64,000 bases of DNA, taken from Lawsonibacter asaccharolyticus (GTDB lineage: Bacteria > Bacillota > Clostridia > Oscillospirales > Oscillospiraceae). The position numbers and the translations under genes were made by a program. This document shows, in pieces, positions 33,599-41,244 of the stretch (position 1 is the first letter of the stretch; the number at the start of each line of letters is the position of its first letter). The notes beneath the pieces are model-generated. The model saw only the letters and a program-made list of their open reading frames with translations. It was not told the origin of the DNA and ran no database searches. Location: NCBI GenBank assembly GCA_003112755.1, contig BFBT01000001.1, positions 558,001 through 622,000 on the forward strand, read 5' to 3'.

Positions 33599-33679
33599 GA
33601 GACAAATGAGAGACAATGTGGCAGTCAGATGAGAGAAAACATGATAGAAAATTGGGAGGAAATTGAGAGCCAAACGAAA

Positions 33680-33708
33680 TTGTAGTGTAGAGACTCAGCC
33701 GGTATAAT
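33680..33708 (+). promoter_or_regulatory. Consensus promoter upstream of a terminator
   Basis: TTGTAG (33680-33685), 17-bp spacer, TATAAT (33703-33708). Transcription would start near 33715 and meet a terminator within ~50 bases. Confidence 0.65.
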
Positions 33709-33729
33709 GGATTATGCTGGAGCACCTAT

Positions 33730-33763
33730 AGCCTCTCGGGTCTATGATCCGAGGGGCTTTTTT
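33730..33763 (+). terminator. Intrinsic terminator close to the promoter
   Basis: Stem AGCCTCTCGG/CCGAGGGGCT (one G-U pair) with six T. Could end a ~45-base RNA or act as an attenuator for the sigma-like gene downstream. Confidence 0.8.
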
Positions 33764-33799
33764 CATACCCTTGTGCGCCAGCCAATACCGGAACAAAGA

Positions 33800-33838
33800 G
33801 CCGACCATTCTCGAAAACGAGAGTGGCCGGCTTTTTTG
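33800..33838 (+). terminator. Second intrinsic terminator
   Basis: Stem GCCGACCATTCTCG/CGAGAGTGGCCGGC with AAAA loop and TTTTTT. Two terminators in 110 bases before 33947 insulate or attenuate the next gene. Confidence 0.8.
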
Positions 33839-33946
33839 TTGCCCTGATTGGGAGCGTAATCCATGTCAAGAGCCAGCTACTGGGCCCGTGCGCCCCCTTC
33901 AAGTCGTTCGTCCGCATCCGCTAATGAAACGACTTGGAGGTAACAC

Positions 33947-34348
33947 ATGAAGACAATCAAAATCAAGGACTACTATGGCATTTATCAGGAAATTCCCGTC
34001 AGCGATGAGCTGTACGAAGAATGGCGTGCGCTGCAGAACGAAACTCAGCGTATTCATCGAAAGGAAGTATATCACCGCGACTGGACCCCGATGGACGATC
34101 TGGAGGAAATGCCGCAGCACTTTACGCTTAACGAGCTTGAGGACGCTCTGATCTGGGATGAGCAGGTCGTAAAGCTCTATGCGGCGATTTCTCAGTTGAC
34201 GCCCATCCAGCAGCGCCGCATCCGTATGCTCATGGATGATATGTCAATCCGTGAGATTGCAAGGCAGGAAGGCTGCCATATGAACGCTGCATTGAAGTCG
34301 GTCAACGGAGCCCTCAAGAAGCTCCGGGGCCTTCTGCAAGACCACTAA
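33947..34348 (+). CDS. Sigma-70 region 4-like HTH protein
   Basis: 133 residues. C-terminal region LTPIQQRRIRMLMDDMSIREIARQEGCHMNAALKSVNGALKKLRGLL is a sigma region 4 type helix-turn-helix; the N-terminal half (MDDLEEMPQHFTLNELEDALIWDEQ) is the acidic segment typical of small phage/ICE sigma-like proteins. Likely activates element genes, perhaps the downstream partition and recombinase operon. Ribosome site TTGGAGG. Confidence 0.75.
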   Translation: MKTIKIKDYYGIYQEIPVSDELYEEWRALQNETQRIHRKEVYHRDWTPMDDLEEMPQHFTLNELEDALIWDEQVVKLYAAISQLTPIQQRRIRMLMDDMSIREIARQEGCHMNAALKSVNGALKKLRGLLQDH

Positions 34349-34352
34349 ACTA

Positions 34353-34447
34353 CACGCAGAAAAACATTTTGCGTAGTTGTTGTTCTAAGAAAACACTATG
34401 CGTAAATACTAACAGACGCATCAAGCGGGGCTTCCCGTCTCGCTTTG
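34353..34447. promoter_or_regulatory. Candidate partition site upstream of parM
   Basis: Four copies of a TGCGTA/(C/G)ACGCA core at 34353, 34370, 34399 and 34415, alternating in direction, followed by a small AAGCG/CGCTT hairpin at about 34423-34447. ParM/ParR systems usually have repeated ParR sites directly upstream of parM. Confidence 0.4.
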
Positions 34448-34474
34448 TTTCACCGGATAAGGAGGTAAATTTCC

Positions 34475-35404
34475 ATGATTATTTCTGTCGATCACGGCAA
34501 TAAGTCGATTAAGACTCCCAACGCGCTGTTCACTTCCGGCCTGATTGTATCCGAGGGGCTCCAGGGCTTCAAAACGGACTACATCTGCTGGAACAACAAG
34601 TACTATACGCTGACAGAGCAGCGCATCGCCTATCTCCGCGATAAGACGGAGGATGAGCGTTTCTATGTCCTCACCCTCTTTGCCATCGCCAAGGAGCTGG
34701 AGCACCGCAAGGTGCCCGAGACACTCGATCCCATTGACATTACCCTGCTTGTGGGTCTGCCTCCCGCACACTATGAGCAGCTGCACAGCCGTTTCGAGCA
34801 GTACTTCCTGCGTCGGCGCGAGATCGTGGATTTTGAGTATAACGGCAAGTACTACTCGATCCGGGTCAGCAAGGTACTCAGCTATCCCCAGGCGTTTGCG
34901 GCTGCCGTTACCCAGTTCGGCACGCTGAAAGCTCATTCCGTCGCCTATATCATTGACATTGGCGGCTTTACCATCGATGTCCTGAAGCTGCGCAGCGGTC
35001 GTCCGGATCTGGCAGTGGTAGAGAGCTTCGAGAAGGGTGTCATTACCCTCTACAACGGTATCGCAAGCAAGTGTAATGCGCTCTATGCCCGGATCCTGGA
35101 AGACTGCGATATCGACGAGGTCATCCGAAACCAACCCACCGTCCTTCCCGGCGAGGTACAGCAGTTGATCCGTACCATGACCAGCGACTTCCTCACGGAG
35201 TTCTACAACTTCCTGCGTGAGCGAGGCGTTGATGTCTCCACTAGTAAATGCGTCTTTGCTGGTGGCGGTTCCTTGCTCCTGCGTGGAATGATCGAACGCG
35301 GTAACAAAGTAGCTTTCCCCATTTTCATCGAGGATATTCATGCCAATGCTCGCGGCTATGAGCTCCTCTATCAGAGTGAGGTGGCGGCAAATGGGCAGCA
35401 ATAA
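34475..35404 (+). CDS. parM: ParM-like actin-fold partition ATPase
   Basis: 309 residues of the ParM/StbA actin-like group. Nucleotide-binding pieces are visible: phosphate 1 VDHGNKSIKTPN, connect/phosphate 2 SVAYIIDIGGFTIDVLKL, and the adenosine motif CVFAGGGSLLLRG. It polymerises to push element copies apart. Forms an operon with the ParR-like gene that overlaps its 3' end by 14 bases. Presence implies that the element replicates as a circle at some stage. Confidence 0.88.
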   Translation: MIISVDHGNKSIKTPNALFTSGLIVSEGLQGFKTDYICWNNKYYTLTEQRIAYLRDKTEDERFYVLTLFAIAKELEHRKVPETLDPIDITLLVGLPPAHYEQLHSRFEQYFLRRREIVDFEYNGKYYSIRVSKVLSYPQAFAAAVTQFGTLKAHSVAYIIDIGGFTIDVLKLRSGRPDLAVVESFEKGVITLYNGIASKCNALYARILEDCDIDEVIRNQPTVLPGEVQQLIRTMTSDFLTEFYNFLRERGVDVSTSKCVFAGGGSLLLRGMIERGNKVAFPIFIEDIHANARGYELLYQSEVAANGQQ

Positions 35405-35729
35405 AAAGGCCCGTGTGGTCCTTCAGTTCAATGAGATGGACTTCCGGCACCGGCGTGCTCTGGAAATCCTTCGCCAGCGACCACGCAGTATGTCTGAACT
35501 GGTTGTAAGCGCCATACTACACTACACCAGCTGCCCTGAGGTTGCTGATGAGCATAGCAAGGAGTGGATCGCAAGCACTGTGAAGGAGATCATTACCGAA
35601 ATGATCTCCAGCGGCGAGTTGCAGATCTCGGCGCAAACTCCGGCTCCGGAGACAAATGGATCAAGCCTTGCTGCAGATGACCTCGCCGAGCTCGGTGGCG
35701 TTATGGGAATGTTCCGGACCAAGGGGTGA
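35391..35729 (+). CDS. ParR-like DNA-binding adaptor
   Basis: 112 residues from ATG 35391 (GAGGTGG upstream). Short basic N-terminus MGSNKKARVVLQFNEMD, an RHH-like segment (RRALEILRQRPRSMSELVVSAILHY), and an acidic Pro/Ala-rich tail ending AELGGVMGMFRTKG that could touch ParM filaments, as ParR C-termini do. Assignment rests on position after parM and the RHH-like pattern. Confidence 0.65.
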   Translation: MGSNKKARVVLQFNEMDFRHRRALEILRQRPRSMSELVVSAILHYTSCPEVADEHSKEWIASTVKEIITEMISSGELQISAQTPAPETNGSSLAADDLAELGGVMGMFRTKG

Positions 35730-35733
35730 GCAT

Positions 35734-36348
35734 ATGAGTAACAAACGCTTTGGTTACGTTCGCGTGTCCACCACGGATCAGAATGAGGATCGACAGGTTC
35801 TGGAACTCCTGGAGTCTGGGATCGAAGAGCGTGATATCTATGTGGACAAGCAGAGTGGCCGCAGCTTTGAGAGAACCAACTATTTGGCCCTGCGCAACAC
35901 CATCTTGCGAAAAGGAGATGTGTTAGTTGTCAAAAGCATCGACCGCTTCGGTCGCAACTACTCTGCCATCCGCGCGGAATGGGAGTTTCTCACAAAGACT
36001 CTTGGTGTTGATATCGTTGTTTTGGACACCCCCATCCTCGACACCACCCAATATAAGGACCTGCTTGGTAGCGTCATCACCGATATCGTCCTCGCTGTGC
36101 TCTCTTTCGGAGCACAGCTTGAGGTCGATACCAAGTCTAAGGCACAGGCAGAGGGCATTGCCGCTGCACACCTGAAAGGCGTCAAGTTTGGCCGGCCACG
36201 ATGCACCGTCGAAGGCTGGGATACCTACTACCCCCAGTGGAAGCAGGGCCAAATCACCGCTGTCCAGTGCTATAAACAGCTCGGGATCAGCGCATCTACA
36301 TTCTACCGTCTTGTACGGAAATATGAATTGGAGGACGAAAGCGAATGA
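35734..36348 (+). CDS. Small serine resolvase/invertase
   Basis: 204 residues. Catalytic Ser12 (GYVRVSTTDQNEDRQ), VVKSIDRFGRNY, the long E helix and a C-terminal HTH (ITAVQCYKQLGISASTFYRLVRKY), the layout of Tn3-type resolvases and Hin-type invertases. Probably resolves dimers of the circular element. Ribosome site AAGGGGTGAG. Five bases after parR stop, and its stop overlaps the next gene's ATG. Confidence 0.9.
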   Translation: MSNKRFGYVRVSTTDQNEDRQVLELLESGIEERDIYVDKQSGRSFERTNYLALRNTILRKGDVLVVKSIDRFGRNYSAIRAEWEFLTKTLGVDIVVLDTPILDTTQYKDLLGSVITDIVLAVLSFGAQLEVDTKSKAQAEGIAAAHLKGVKFGRPRCTVEGWDTYYPQWKQGQITAVQCYKQLGISASTFYRLVRKYELEDESE

Positions 36349-36749
36349 GTCGTTGTTGCATATATTGCCGCATTGGTGGCACCGCAAATGAACCCAACCA
36401 AATAGCCATGAACAGCCAGCTTGAGATGCTGCGAAAGGCTGCTGAGGATCTCGGCCTTACCGTCGTGGCAGAAGTGACTGTTTTTGAAAGTGGCACTGAC
36501 CCGCAGCGGCAGAGCATCAAAACGCTGATCCGAGATGGGAAGCACGGCGGCTTTGATTGCGTACTGATTGTTGATCCATCCAGATTATCAAGGAGCACTG
36601 AGGGCTGCACCTTGATTGGACAGAAGCTGAACCAGCATGGGATCAGAGTCTATACCCCTCAGGGAAAGATCCAGCTGGCCCCACCTCACGCCTTCTTCTA
36701 TTCCAGATACCATAAGGAAGGAGAAAACGATCTTGGCTCAGGAAAGTAA
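36345..36749 (+). CDS. Serine-recombinase-like protein without the catalytic serine
   Basis: 134 residues with the resolvase N-terminal fold: CIYCRIGGTANEPN where YCRVSTDEQ is expected, then VVAEVTVFESG, FDCVLIVDPSRLSRS and GIRVYTPQG. Gly11 occupies the catalytic serine position, and the downstream helices and DNA-binding domain are missing. Probably an inactive regulator or partner of the two flanking recombinases. ATGA overlap with both neighbours' frames shows tight coupling. Confidence 0.7.
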   Translation: MSRCCIYCRIGGTANEPNQIAMNSQLEMLRKAAEDLGLTVVAEVTVFESGTDPQRQSIKTLIRDGKHGGFDCVLIVDPSRLSRSTEGCTLIGQKLNQHGIRVYTPQGKIQLAPPHAFFYSRYHKEGENDLGSGK

Positions 36750-37797
36750 AAACGAGGATCGCAAGCAAAGGATCCGCGAGGCGTTCCATGATGGGAAGCA
36801 GGTAGAGCGAATGCCTGCCCGAGAGGACATGGCCCCTCAGCATTCCGACGATGTTATCTATCGGGTTGCTCCGTACTGCCGAGTCAGTACGATGTCCGAA
36901 ATGCAGGCGGAGAGTTTTGAAATCCAGCAACAGTACTACAACGAGTACATTGCCAAGCACCCGAATTGGACGCTGGTTCGCATCTATGCCGATGAAGGCA
37001 TCTCAGCAACTTCGGTGAAGAACCGCAAGGACTTCAACAACATGATTGAGGATTGTAAGGCCGGCAAGATCGACCTCATCGTCACAAAGTCTGTCAGTCG
37101 TTTTGCCCGTAATGTCGTGGACTGCATCAAGTACGCCCGTGACCTGAGAGCCCTATCGCCACCCGTTGGCATCTACTTTGAAACAGAGAACATCAACACG
37201 CTATCCCAAAATGGCGAACTGCTCCTAACCGTTTTGGCCGCATTTGCACAGGACGAGAGCGTCAACAAGTCCATCAGCGTTGCCTGGGGTATCCGGCAGC
37301 GATTTGCTAAGGGCATCCCCAAACTGGTTAAGCCCTACGGATATCAGAATGATGATGGCAAGCTTGTCGTGGATGAGGAGGAAGCCAGTGTAGTTATTCG
37401 GATCTTCGCCTTCTATCTCGGGGGTAAAACCCCATATGAGATCGCAAAGATACTGACGGACGAAGGTGTCCCCACTCCCACAGGAAAGAAGCCGTGCTGG
37501 ACTCTCTCTTCCGTCACCTACATTCTCGGCAACGACCGATACTGTGGAGATGTGATTATGCAAAAGAGCCTATGTGTAGACCTGTTCGCTCACAAGCGCG
37601 TTCGCAATCTGGGCCAGGTGGAACGGTACCGGATGCGTGATGTTCACCCGCCTCTAATCTCCAAGGAGGAGTGGCGTGAGGCAAAGAACCGGATCTCTAT
37701 GCCCGATCGCGAAGCTGTTATTCTCGAAGAAATTACTGGAGAGGGAATTCTCTCCTCACTACATCCGATACTATTCAAGGAGGACATTGATGTATGA
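36733..37797 (+). CDS. Serine recombinase lacking zinc ribbon and coiled coil
   Basis: 354 residues. Start TTG 36733, nine bases after GGAAGGAG; the upstream frame lies inside the previous gene. A ~45-residue charged N-terminal extension precedes catalytic Ser52 (PYCRVSTMSEMQ). DEGISATS, VTKSVSRFARN, the recombinase domain (KPYGYQNDDGKLVVDEEEASVV, YILGNDRYCGD) follow, but the frame ends before the zinc ribbon and coiled coil of ~550-residue relatives. May need a partner for DNA capture. Confidence 0.85.
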   Translation: MAQESKNEDRKQRIREAFHDGKQVERMPAREDMAPQHSDDVIYRVAPYCRVSTMSEMQAESFEIQQQYYNEYIAKHPNWTLVRIYADEGISATSVKNRKDFNNMIEDCKAGKIDLIVTKSVSRFARNVVDCIKYARDLRALSPPVGIYFETENINTLSQNGELLLTVLAAFAQDESVNKSISVAWGIRQRFAKGIPKLVKPYGYQNDDGKLVVDEEEASVVIRIFAFYLGGKTPYEIAKILTDEGVPTPTGKKPCWTLSSVTYILGNDRYCGDVIMQKSLCVDLFAHKRVRNLGQVERYRMRDVHPPLISKEEWREAKNRISMPDREAVILEEITGEGILSSLHPILFKEDIDV

Positions 37798-38363
37798 ATG
37801 CCTGCATGTCTGAATTCCGCATTGTTAACCCGACCCTTCGCACCTTCAGCGCCGCTGAGGCGCGCATCGCCCACTCGAGCATCCGGTTCAATAATCTGAG
37901 TGCCGCTGAGTTGGGCTATCCGGAGCATATTCGTCTGCTGATCAGCTCGGATGGCTGCACGCTGGCCATTCAGGCCTGTGATCCGAAGGACAAGTGTGCC
38001 GTGCCCTTTATGGCCGGTCGCACTGCCGATGATCTGAAAGGTCAAAAAAAGTGGACGACTGTGAGTAACCGGATGCTCACCCACATCATCCGGAGCAAGC
38101 TGGGCTGGGAAACCGCGAAGACGCCGCGCCGGTTCTATGGCGTGCCCTGGCCTGAGCAGGGCGCGATCATCTTTGATCTGACCAAGATTGCACCGCCTCG
38201 TACCCGGACCCCGAACCTGTCTGCGGAAGATATGCTGCGTGCCTATGAACTGGCCGAGTCCGGCTCTCTGCTTCCTGTTATGGCCCCCGCATGGTCCCGG
38301 CAGCCCTTTGCTTCCGTGCCTCCCAGTGAAGTCATCGAAACTCAGTATGTGCAAGTGAGCTAA
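37794..38363 (+). CDS. Hypothetical element protein
   Basis: 189 residues, ATG overlapping the recombinase stop, AAGGAGG ten bases upstream. Alpha/beta protein (FNNLSAAELGYPEHIRLLISSDGCTLAIQACDP, WTTVSNRMLTHIIRSKLGWE). The C-terminal half is Pro-rich. Occurs after recombinase genes in similar islands as far as I recall, function unknown. Confidence 0.6.
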   Translation: MNACMSEFRIVNPTLRTFSAAEARIAHSSIRFNNLSAAELGYPEHIRLLISSDGCTLAIQACDPKDKCAVPFMAGRTADDLKGQKKWTTVSNRMLTHIIRSKLGWETAKTPRRFYGVPWPEQGAIIFDLTKIAPPRTRTPNLSAEDMLRAYELAESGSLLPVMAPAWSRQPFASVPPSEVIETQYVQVS

Positions 38364-38369
38364 CAAGAA

Positions 38370-38399
38370 GCCCCCGGCATCCATAACGATGTCGGGGGC
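38370..38399. terminator. Terminator-like hairpin
   Basis: GCCCCCGGCATC/GATGTCGGGGGC stem, six-base loop, weak T content after it (CTTC). Ends the parM-recombinase operon. Confidence 0.6.
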
Positions 38400-38444
38400 C
38401 TTCAACCTCTTGATAGTGAAGAGGAAAAATGGTATTGTAGGGTA

Positions 38445-38462
38445 TGTCCGTTCTATTGGACA
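38445..38462. repeat. 18-bp motif TGTCCGTTCTATTGGACA, copy 1
   Basis: Differs at one base from the copy at 41169-41186. TGTCC/GGACA form inverted arms eight bases apart. Lies between convergent genes. Confidence 0.6.
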
Positions 38463-38477
38463 GCGAGTGCGATATCT

Positions 38478-38714
38478 TTAGGTAGGCCGGATCTTTGGCA
38501 TCCGATCCTCCATGAGCTCTACTTTCCTGAGCATCAGGTCGTAGATCATGCCACGGAATTCAGCATCCGATATCGACTCGTTATTTGCCTCATGACAGAC
38601 CTTCAGGAGCATTTTATCCAGTTCGCCAACAGTCTGCGCTTTCGGATACTCCTGTATAATTTCCTTTGTCCCCATCAGCAGGAACTCGAAACCGGGCAAT
38701 ACGGATTGGTTCAT
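38478..38714 (-). CDS. Hypothetical small protein
   Basis: 78 residues, GAGGAG eight bases before the ATG. Helical (TKEIIQEYPKAQTVGELDKMLLKVCHEANN, FRGMIYDLMLRKVELMEDRMP). Single leftward gene among rightward ones. No known family. Confidence 0.6.
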   Translation of the reverse strand: MNQSVLPGFEFLLMGTKEIIQEYPKAQTVGELDKMLLKVCHEANNESISDAEFRGMIYDLMLRKVELMEDRMPKIRPT

Positions 38715-38807
38715 CTTCTCTACTCCTCTTTCGTGTTCTTTACAGGCGATTATAGAGGAATTTCAAAACAAATCAAGACTTGACTTTTTTAGAAGGAGGC
38801 ATCGCAA

Positions 38808-39452
38808 GTGATATACTGTATGTCCGACATCCATGGCGAGTTGGATCGCTTCAAGGCGATGCTCGACCTGATCAATTTCTCTTCAGACGATACGCTATAC
38901 ATCATAGGTGATGTGATAGATCGCCATCCCGGAGGCGTGGAGATCCTCAAAATCATCAAGGACACACCGAACATGTTCATGCTGCTAGGCAACCACGAGC
39001 AAATGTGTCTGGATACCCTTGGTCCCAACAGTGTATATGGAAGCAGACGGCTATGGCAAGAGAATGGTGGAATTAGTACATATCGAGATCTGCTCTATGT
39101 ATGTTCGCCCACTGAGCGAAACAGGATCATACATTTCCTGAGTACGCTGCCGGATCATTTCGATGTTGAGGTTGGCGACCGCAAATTCCATTTGGTTCAT
39201 GCCATGCCGTCAGATGACCCGGATGATCGGATTTGGAGGAGGCCTAAACCGGATGATCCTCCGTACTTCGAGGATCGCATCGCAGTCGTCGGCCATACGC
39301 CCACCTGCTACATGAGTGGCGATATGGAAAGTCCCTTCGCCGTCTGGCATGGAAACGGGCTGATCGATATCGATTGTGGGTGCGGGAATAAGACAGAGCT
39401 GCGGCGCCTCGCCTGCCTTCGACTGGACGATCTGAAAGAATTCTACATCTAA
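38808..39452 (+). CDS. PPP-family metallophosphoesterase (ApaH/PrpE-like)
   Basis: 214 residues starting GTG 38808 after AGAAGGAGG. All PPP motifs are present: DIHG (residues 7-10), GDVIDRHPGG, LLGNHEQM, HLVHAMP and VVGHTPT, with two metal ions expected. Relatives hydrolyse Ap4A or dephosphorylate proteins and RNA ends. First of three metallophosphoesterases in 7 kb. Stand-alone gene with its own terminator. Confidence 0.88.
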   Translation: MIYCMSDIHGELDRFKAMLDLINFSSDDTLYIIGDVIDRHPGGVEILKIIKDTPNMFMLLGNHEQMCLDTLGPNSVYGSRRLWQENGGISTYRDLLYVCSPTERNRIIHFLSTLPDHFDVEVGDRKFHLVHAMPSDDPDDRIWRRPKPDDPPYFEDRIAVVGHTPTCYMSGDMESPFAVWHGNGLIDIDCGCGNKTELRRLACLRLDDLKEFYI

Positions 39453-39466
39453 TAACCAATCAACAT

Positions 39467-39508
39467 GAGGATGCCTTCTGCTTATACTGGTAGAAGGCGT
39501 CCTTTTTC
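39467..39508 (+). terminator. Terminator after the phosphoesterase
   Basis: AGGATGCCTTCT/AGAAGGCGTCCT stem followed by TTTTTCTT. Confidence 0.85.
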
Positions 39509-39532
39509 TTGTCAGCGATAATTCCTGCAATC

Positions 39533-39557
39533 GTACTAATTTGGTATTATCCGTACT
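39533..39557 (+). promoter_or_regulatory. GTACT/GGTA/GTACT operator, copy 1
   Basis: Three GTA-core sites at 39533, 39543 and 39553, each 10 bp apart, upstream of the XRE gene at 39630. The same geometry recurs at 40054. Confidence 0.6.
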
Positions 39558-39629
39558 GTTCTGCTCATTTTTGAGTCGCCGTTAATCTCCTATACTTAAA
39601 GGAAGATAATGATAGGTAGGAGATGTTCA

Positions 39630-39962
39630 ATGAGCACCAATTTACATGTAATGGGCAACCGAATACGGACTGCGAGGCAATTCAGGAAACTGACTGCGGA
39701 ACAACTCTCTGAGCAGCTTGGCATTGCCACGGAGTCTCTGCGCCATATCGAAAATGGTACCAGACGACCCAGCTACGCTCTGTTAGACAACATTTCGGAT
39801 ATACTCGATGTGTCCCTGGATTACCTCGCCGGTAAAACTGAACTTCCCCTCGAGCGCAGAGTACGCCGGGAACTTGAGAATATGGGCCTGACAAAAGCCC
39901 AAGAGGACGCTTGTGTGGAGATCGCACTCAATGCGATACCTGTCATAAAACGAATCTGCTAA
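39630..39962 (+). CDS. XRE-family regulator
   Basis: 110 residues from ATG 39630 (GGAGA seven bases upstream). N-terminal HTH (GNRIRTARQFRKLTAEQLSEQLGIATESLRHIENGTRRPSYALLDNISDIL) and a short helical C-terminus. Likely binds the GTACT-type sites in front of itself and of the gene at 40105, a two-target autoregulated circuit. Confidence 0.85.
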   Translation: MSTNLHVMGNRIRTARQFRKLTAEQLSEQLGIATESLRHIENGTRRPSYALLDNISDILDVSLDYLAGKTELPLERRVRRELENMGLTKAQEDACVEIALNAIPVIKRIC

Positions 39963-39963
39963 G

Positions 39964-40006
39964 CCATGCACCTGCCGGTTTTCGGTAGGTGCATATCTTT
40001 TTTTGC
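39964..40006 (+). terminator. Terminator of the XRE gene
   Basis: ATGCACCTGCCGG/CGGTAGGTGCAT stem, TTTT loop, followed by ATCTTTTTTTG. Confidence 0.85.
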
Positions 40007-40053
40007 GCACTCCCCATGATTCGACAAGTTTTGCGCTTACTTCCCCTTATTAT

Positions 40054-40088
40054 GTACTTATCTGGTACGATTAGTATCAATATAGTAC
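40054..40088 (+). promoter_or_regulatory. GTACT/GGTA/GTATC operator, copy 2
   Basis: Sites at 40054, 40064, 40074 and a fourth GTAC at 40085, upstream of the gene at 40105. The first 14 bases match copy 1 at 12 positions. Confidence 0.6.
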
Positions 40089-40104
40089 AAAGGAGATAGT
40101 AAAA

Positions 40105-40767
40105 ATGAGCGTAGCAAGTATGCTGGAAAATATGAAAAAGCGTGCCCTCGACTCCACCTACGACGCATATATCTGCGAGGAGTACGATGCATGGGCAGTA
40201 GAGTCATTCGCAACGGAAGAGGGCGAGTATGATGCGGCAAGATTGGAGTTGCCCAAAGTGCTCAGTTCCGAGCAAATGGAGAAGTTGAAGACGATGGAAG
40301 AGCGCTATCGGCAGAATCGCAAATACGCCTCCCACTATGGGTTTGAAGCGGGCCTGTTCTCTGGCTTCCAGTTGTTCTTCAGTGGGAATGGGATAACAGA
40401 GGATGGCTTCGATCGCTACCTCATGAAAAGCCTTATGGAGATGCCTGGTATGCAGCGCCATGTAGACTACTACGCCCGCAACGACGAGATTCTCCGCCTG
40501 GGGAAGGAGCTGGGCGAGGAGCTGACGGATGAAAACAAGGAGCATGTTGTCTCGTTGGAATGCGCTTGGGGCCAACGCATTCACTCCTTTGCCTGCCACG
40601 CTTTCTATTGTGGCTATCGTGCGGCGCTGAGGGTTATTGACGCAGTCGGAGGGCTTGAGAGCATGAGTATGATCGACCACACGCTTCTTCTGGAATACAG
40701 ACTTGGGTACATCGGCTCCTATGAACAGGTTGAACGGGAGCAGGAACGGAAGAAGAAAACCGCATAA
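40105..40767 (+). CDS. Hypothetical protein under XRE-type control
   Basis: 220 residues, AAAGGAGATAG upstream. Helical, acidic N-terminal part (YICEEYDAWAVESFATEEGEYDAARLELPK), then Tyr/Phe-rich helices (HYGFEAGLFSGFQLFF, HSFACHAFYCGYRAALRVIDAVGG). No known motif. The fit of Cys/His is insufficient for a metal site call. Its promoter carries the same operator as the XRE gene before it. Confidence 0.65.
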   Translation: MSVASMLENMKKRALDSTYDAYICEEYDAWAVESFATEEGEYDAARLELPKVLSSEQMEKLKTMEERYRQNRKYASHYGFEAGLFSGFQLFFSGNGITEDGFDRYLMKSLMEMPGMQRHVDYYARNDEILRLGKELGEELTDENKEHVVSLECAWGQRIHSFACHAFYCGYRAALRVIDAVGGLESMSMIDHTLLLEYRLGYIGSYEQVEREQERKKKTA

Positions 40768-40773
40768 TAGCGA

Positions 40774-40804
40774 AAGGGGCAGGCCGCAATGGCCTGTCCC
40801 TTTC
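40774..40804. terminator. Bidirectional terminator
   Basis: GAAAGGGGCAGGCC/GGCCTGTCCCTTTC stem between convergent genes. Confidence 0.8.
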
Positions 40805-41057
40805 ACATAAGCTCTCGCTGTAATTCTGCTCGATATCGAATCGCAAAACGGAACATCCGCTCCTCTTCCAATGCAAGGATCTCGTTCTCCGCTTTATCAA
40901 GCGCAGAAATCAGCTCTTCCGGCACGCCATATTGTCGCAGGGTTTCTGCAATCTTACAAAGTTTTTCCACGGCTACCTCATATTCACAAGATGAGTTCCC
41001 GCCATGCTCTGAAACAGGAATGCATTTTCCTTGAAACAGCTTTTGCAATATGTTCAT
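40803..41057 (-). CDS. DUF6809-like small protein
   Basis: 84 residues from ATG 41057 (GGGGGAT upstream). Coiled helical protein (YEVAVEKLCKIAETLRQYGVPEELISALDKAENEILALEEERMFRFAIRYRAELQ) whose ending resembles the FIYGFRLGARLML segment I recall from DUF6809, frequent in clostridial prophages and islands. Function unknown. Confidence 0.6.
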   Translation of the reverse strand: MNILQKLFQGKCIPVSEHGGNSSCEYEVAVEKLCKIAETLRQYGVPEELISALDKAENEILALEEERMFRFAIRYRAELQRELM

Positions 41058-41168
41058 TTTGATCCCCCATATATGAGACACCAAAACAGAGAAAGTGCAA
41101 CATAGTTTTTGAAAAAACCACGGCGTTGTACTGTAATTACTACCTTCCCGCAGGGTACACATATGTGC

Positions 41169-41186
41169 TGTCCGTTCTTTTGGACA
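41169..41186. repeat. 18-bp motif TGTCCGTTCTTTTGGACA, copy 2
   Basis: Second copy of the motif at 38445, in the divergent gap upstream of the exonuclease-like gene. Continues into TTGGACACCC and TATGCT, as in the ImmA promoter. Confidence 0.6.
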
Positions 41187-41244
41187 CCCTCTATTGTATG
41201 CTATGGCCATAATCCGATAGGTCTCACAAAGGAGAGTGACAGAG

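Noticed and set aside
34421..35401. 326-codon frame opposite parM
   Set aside because: Shadow of the actin-like gene; no ribosome site and no recognisable domain.
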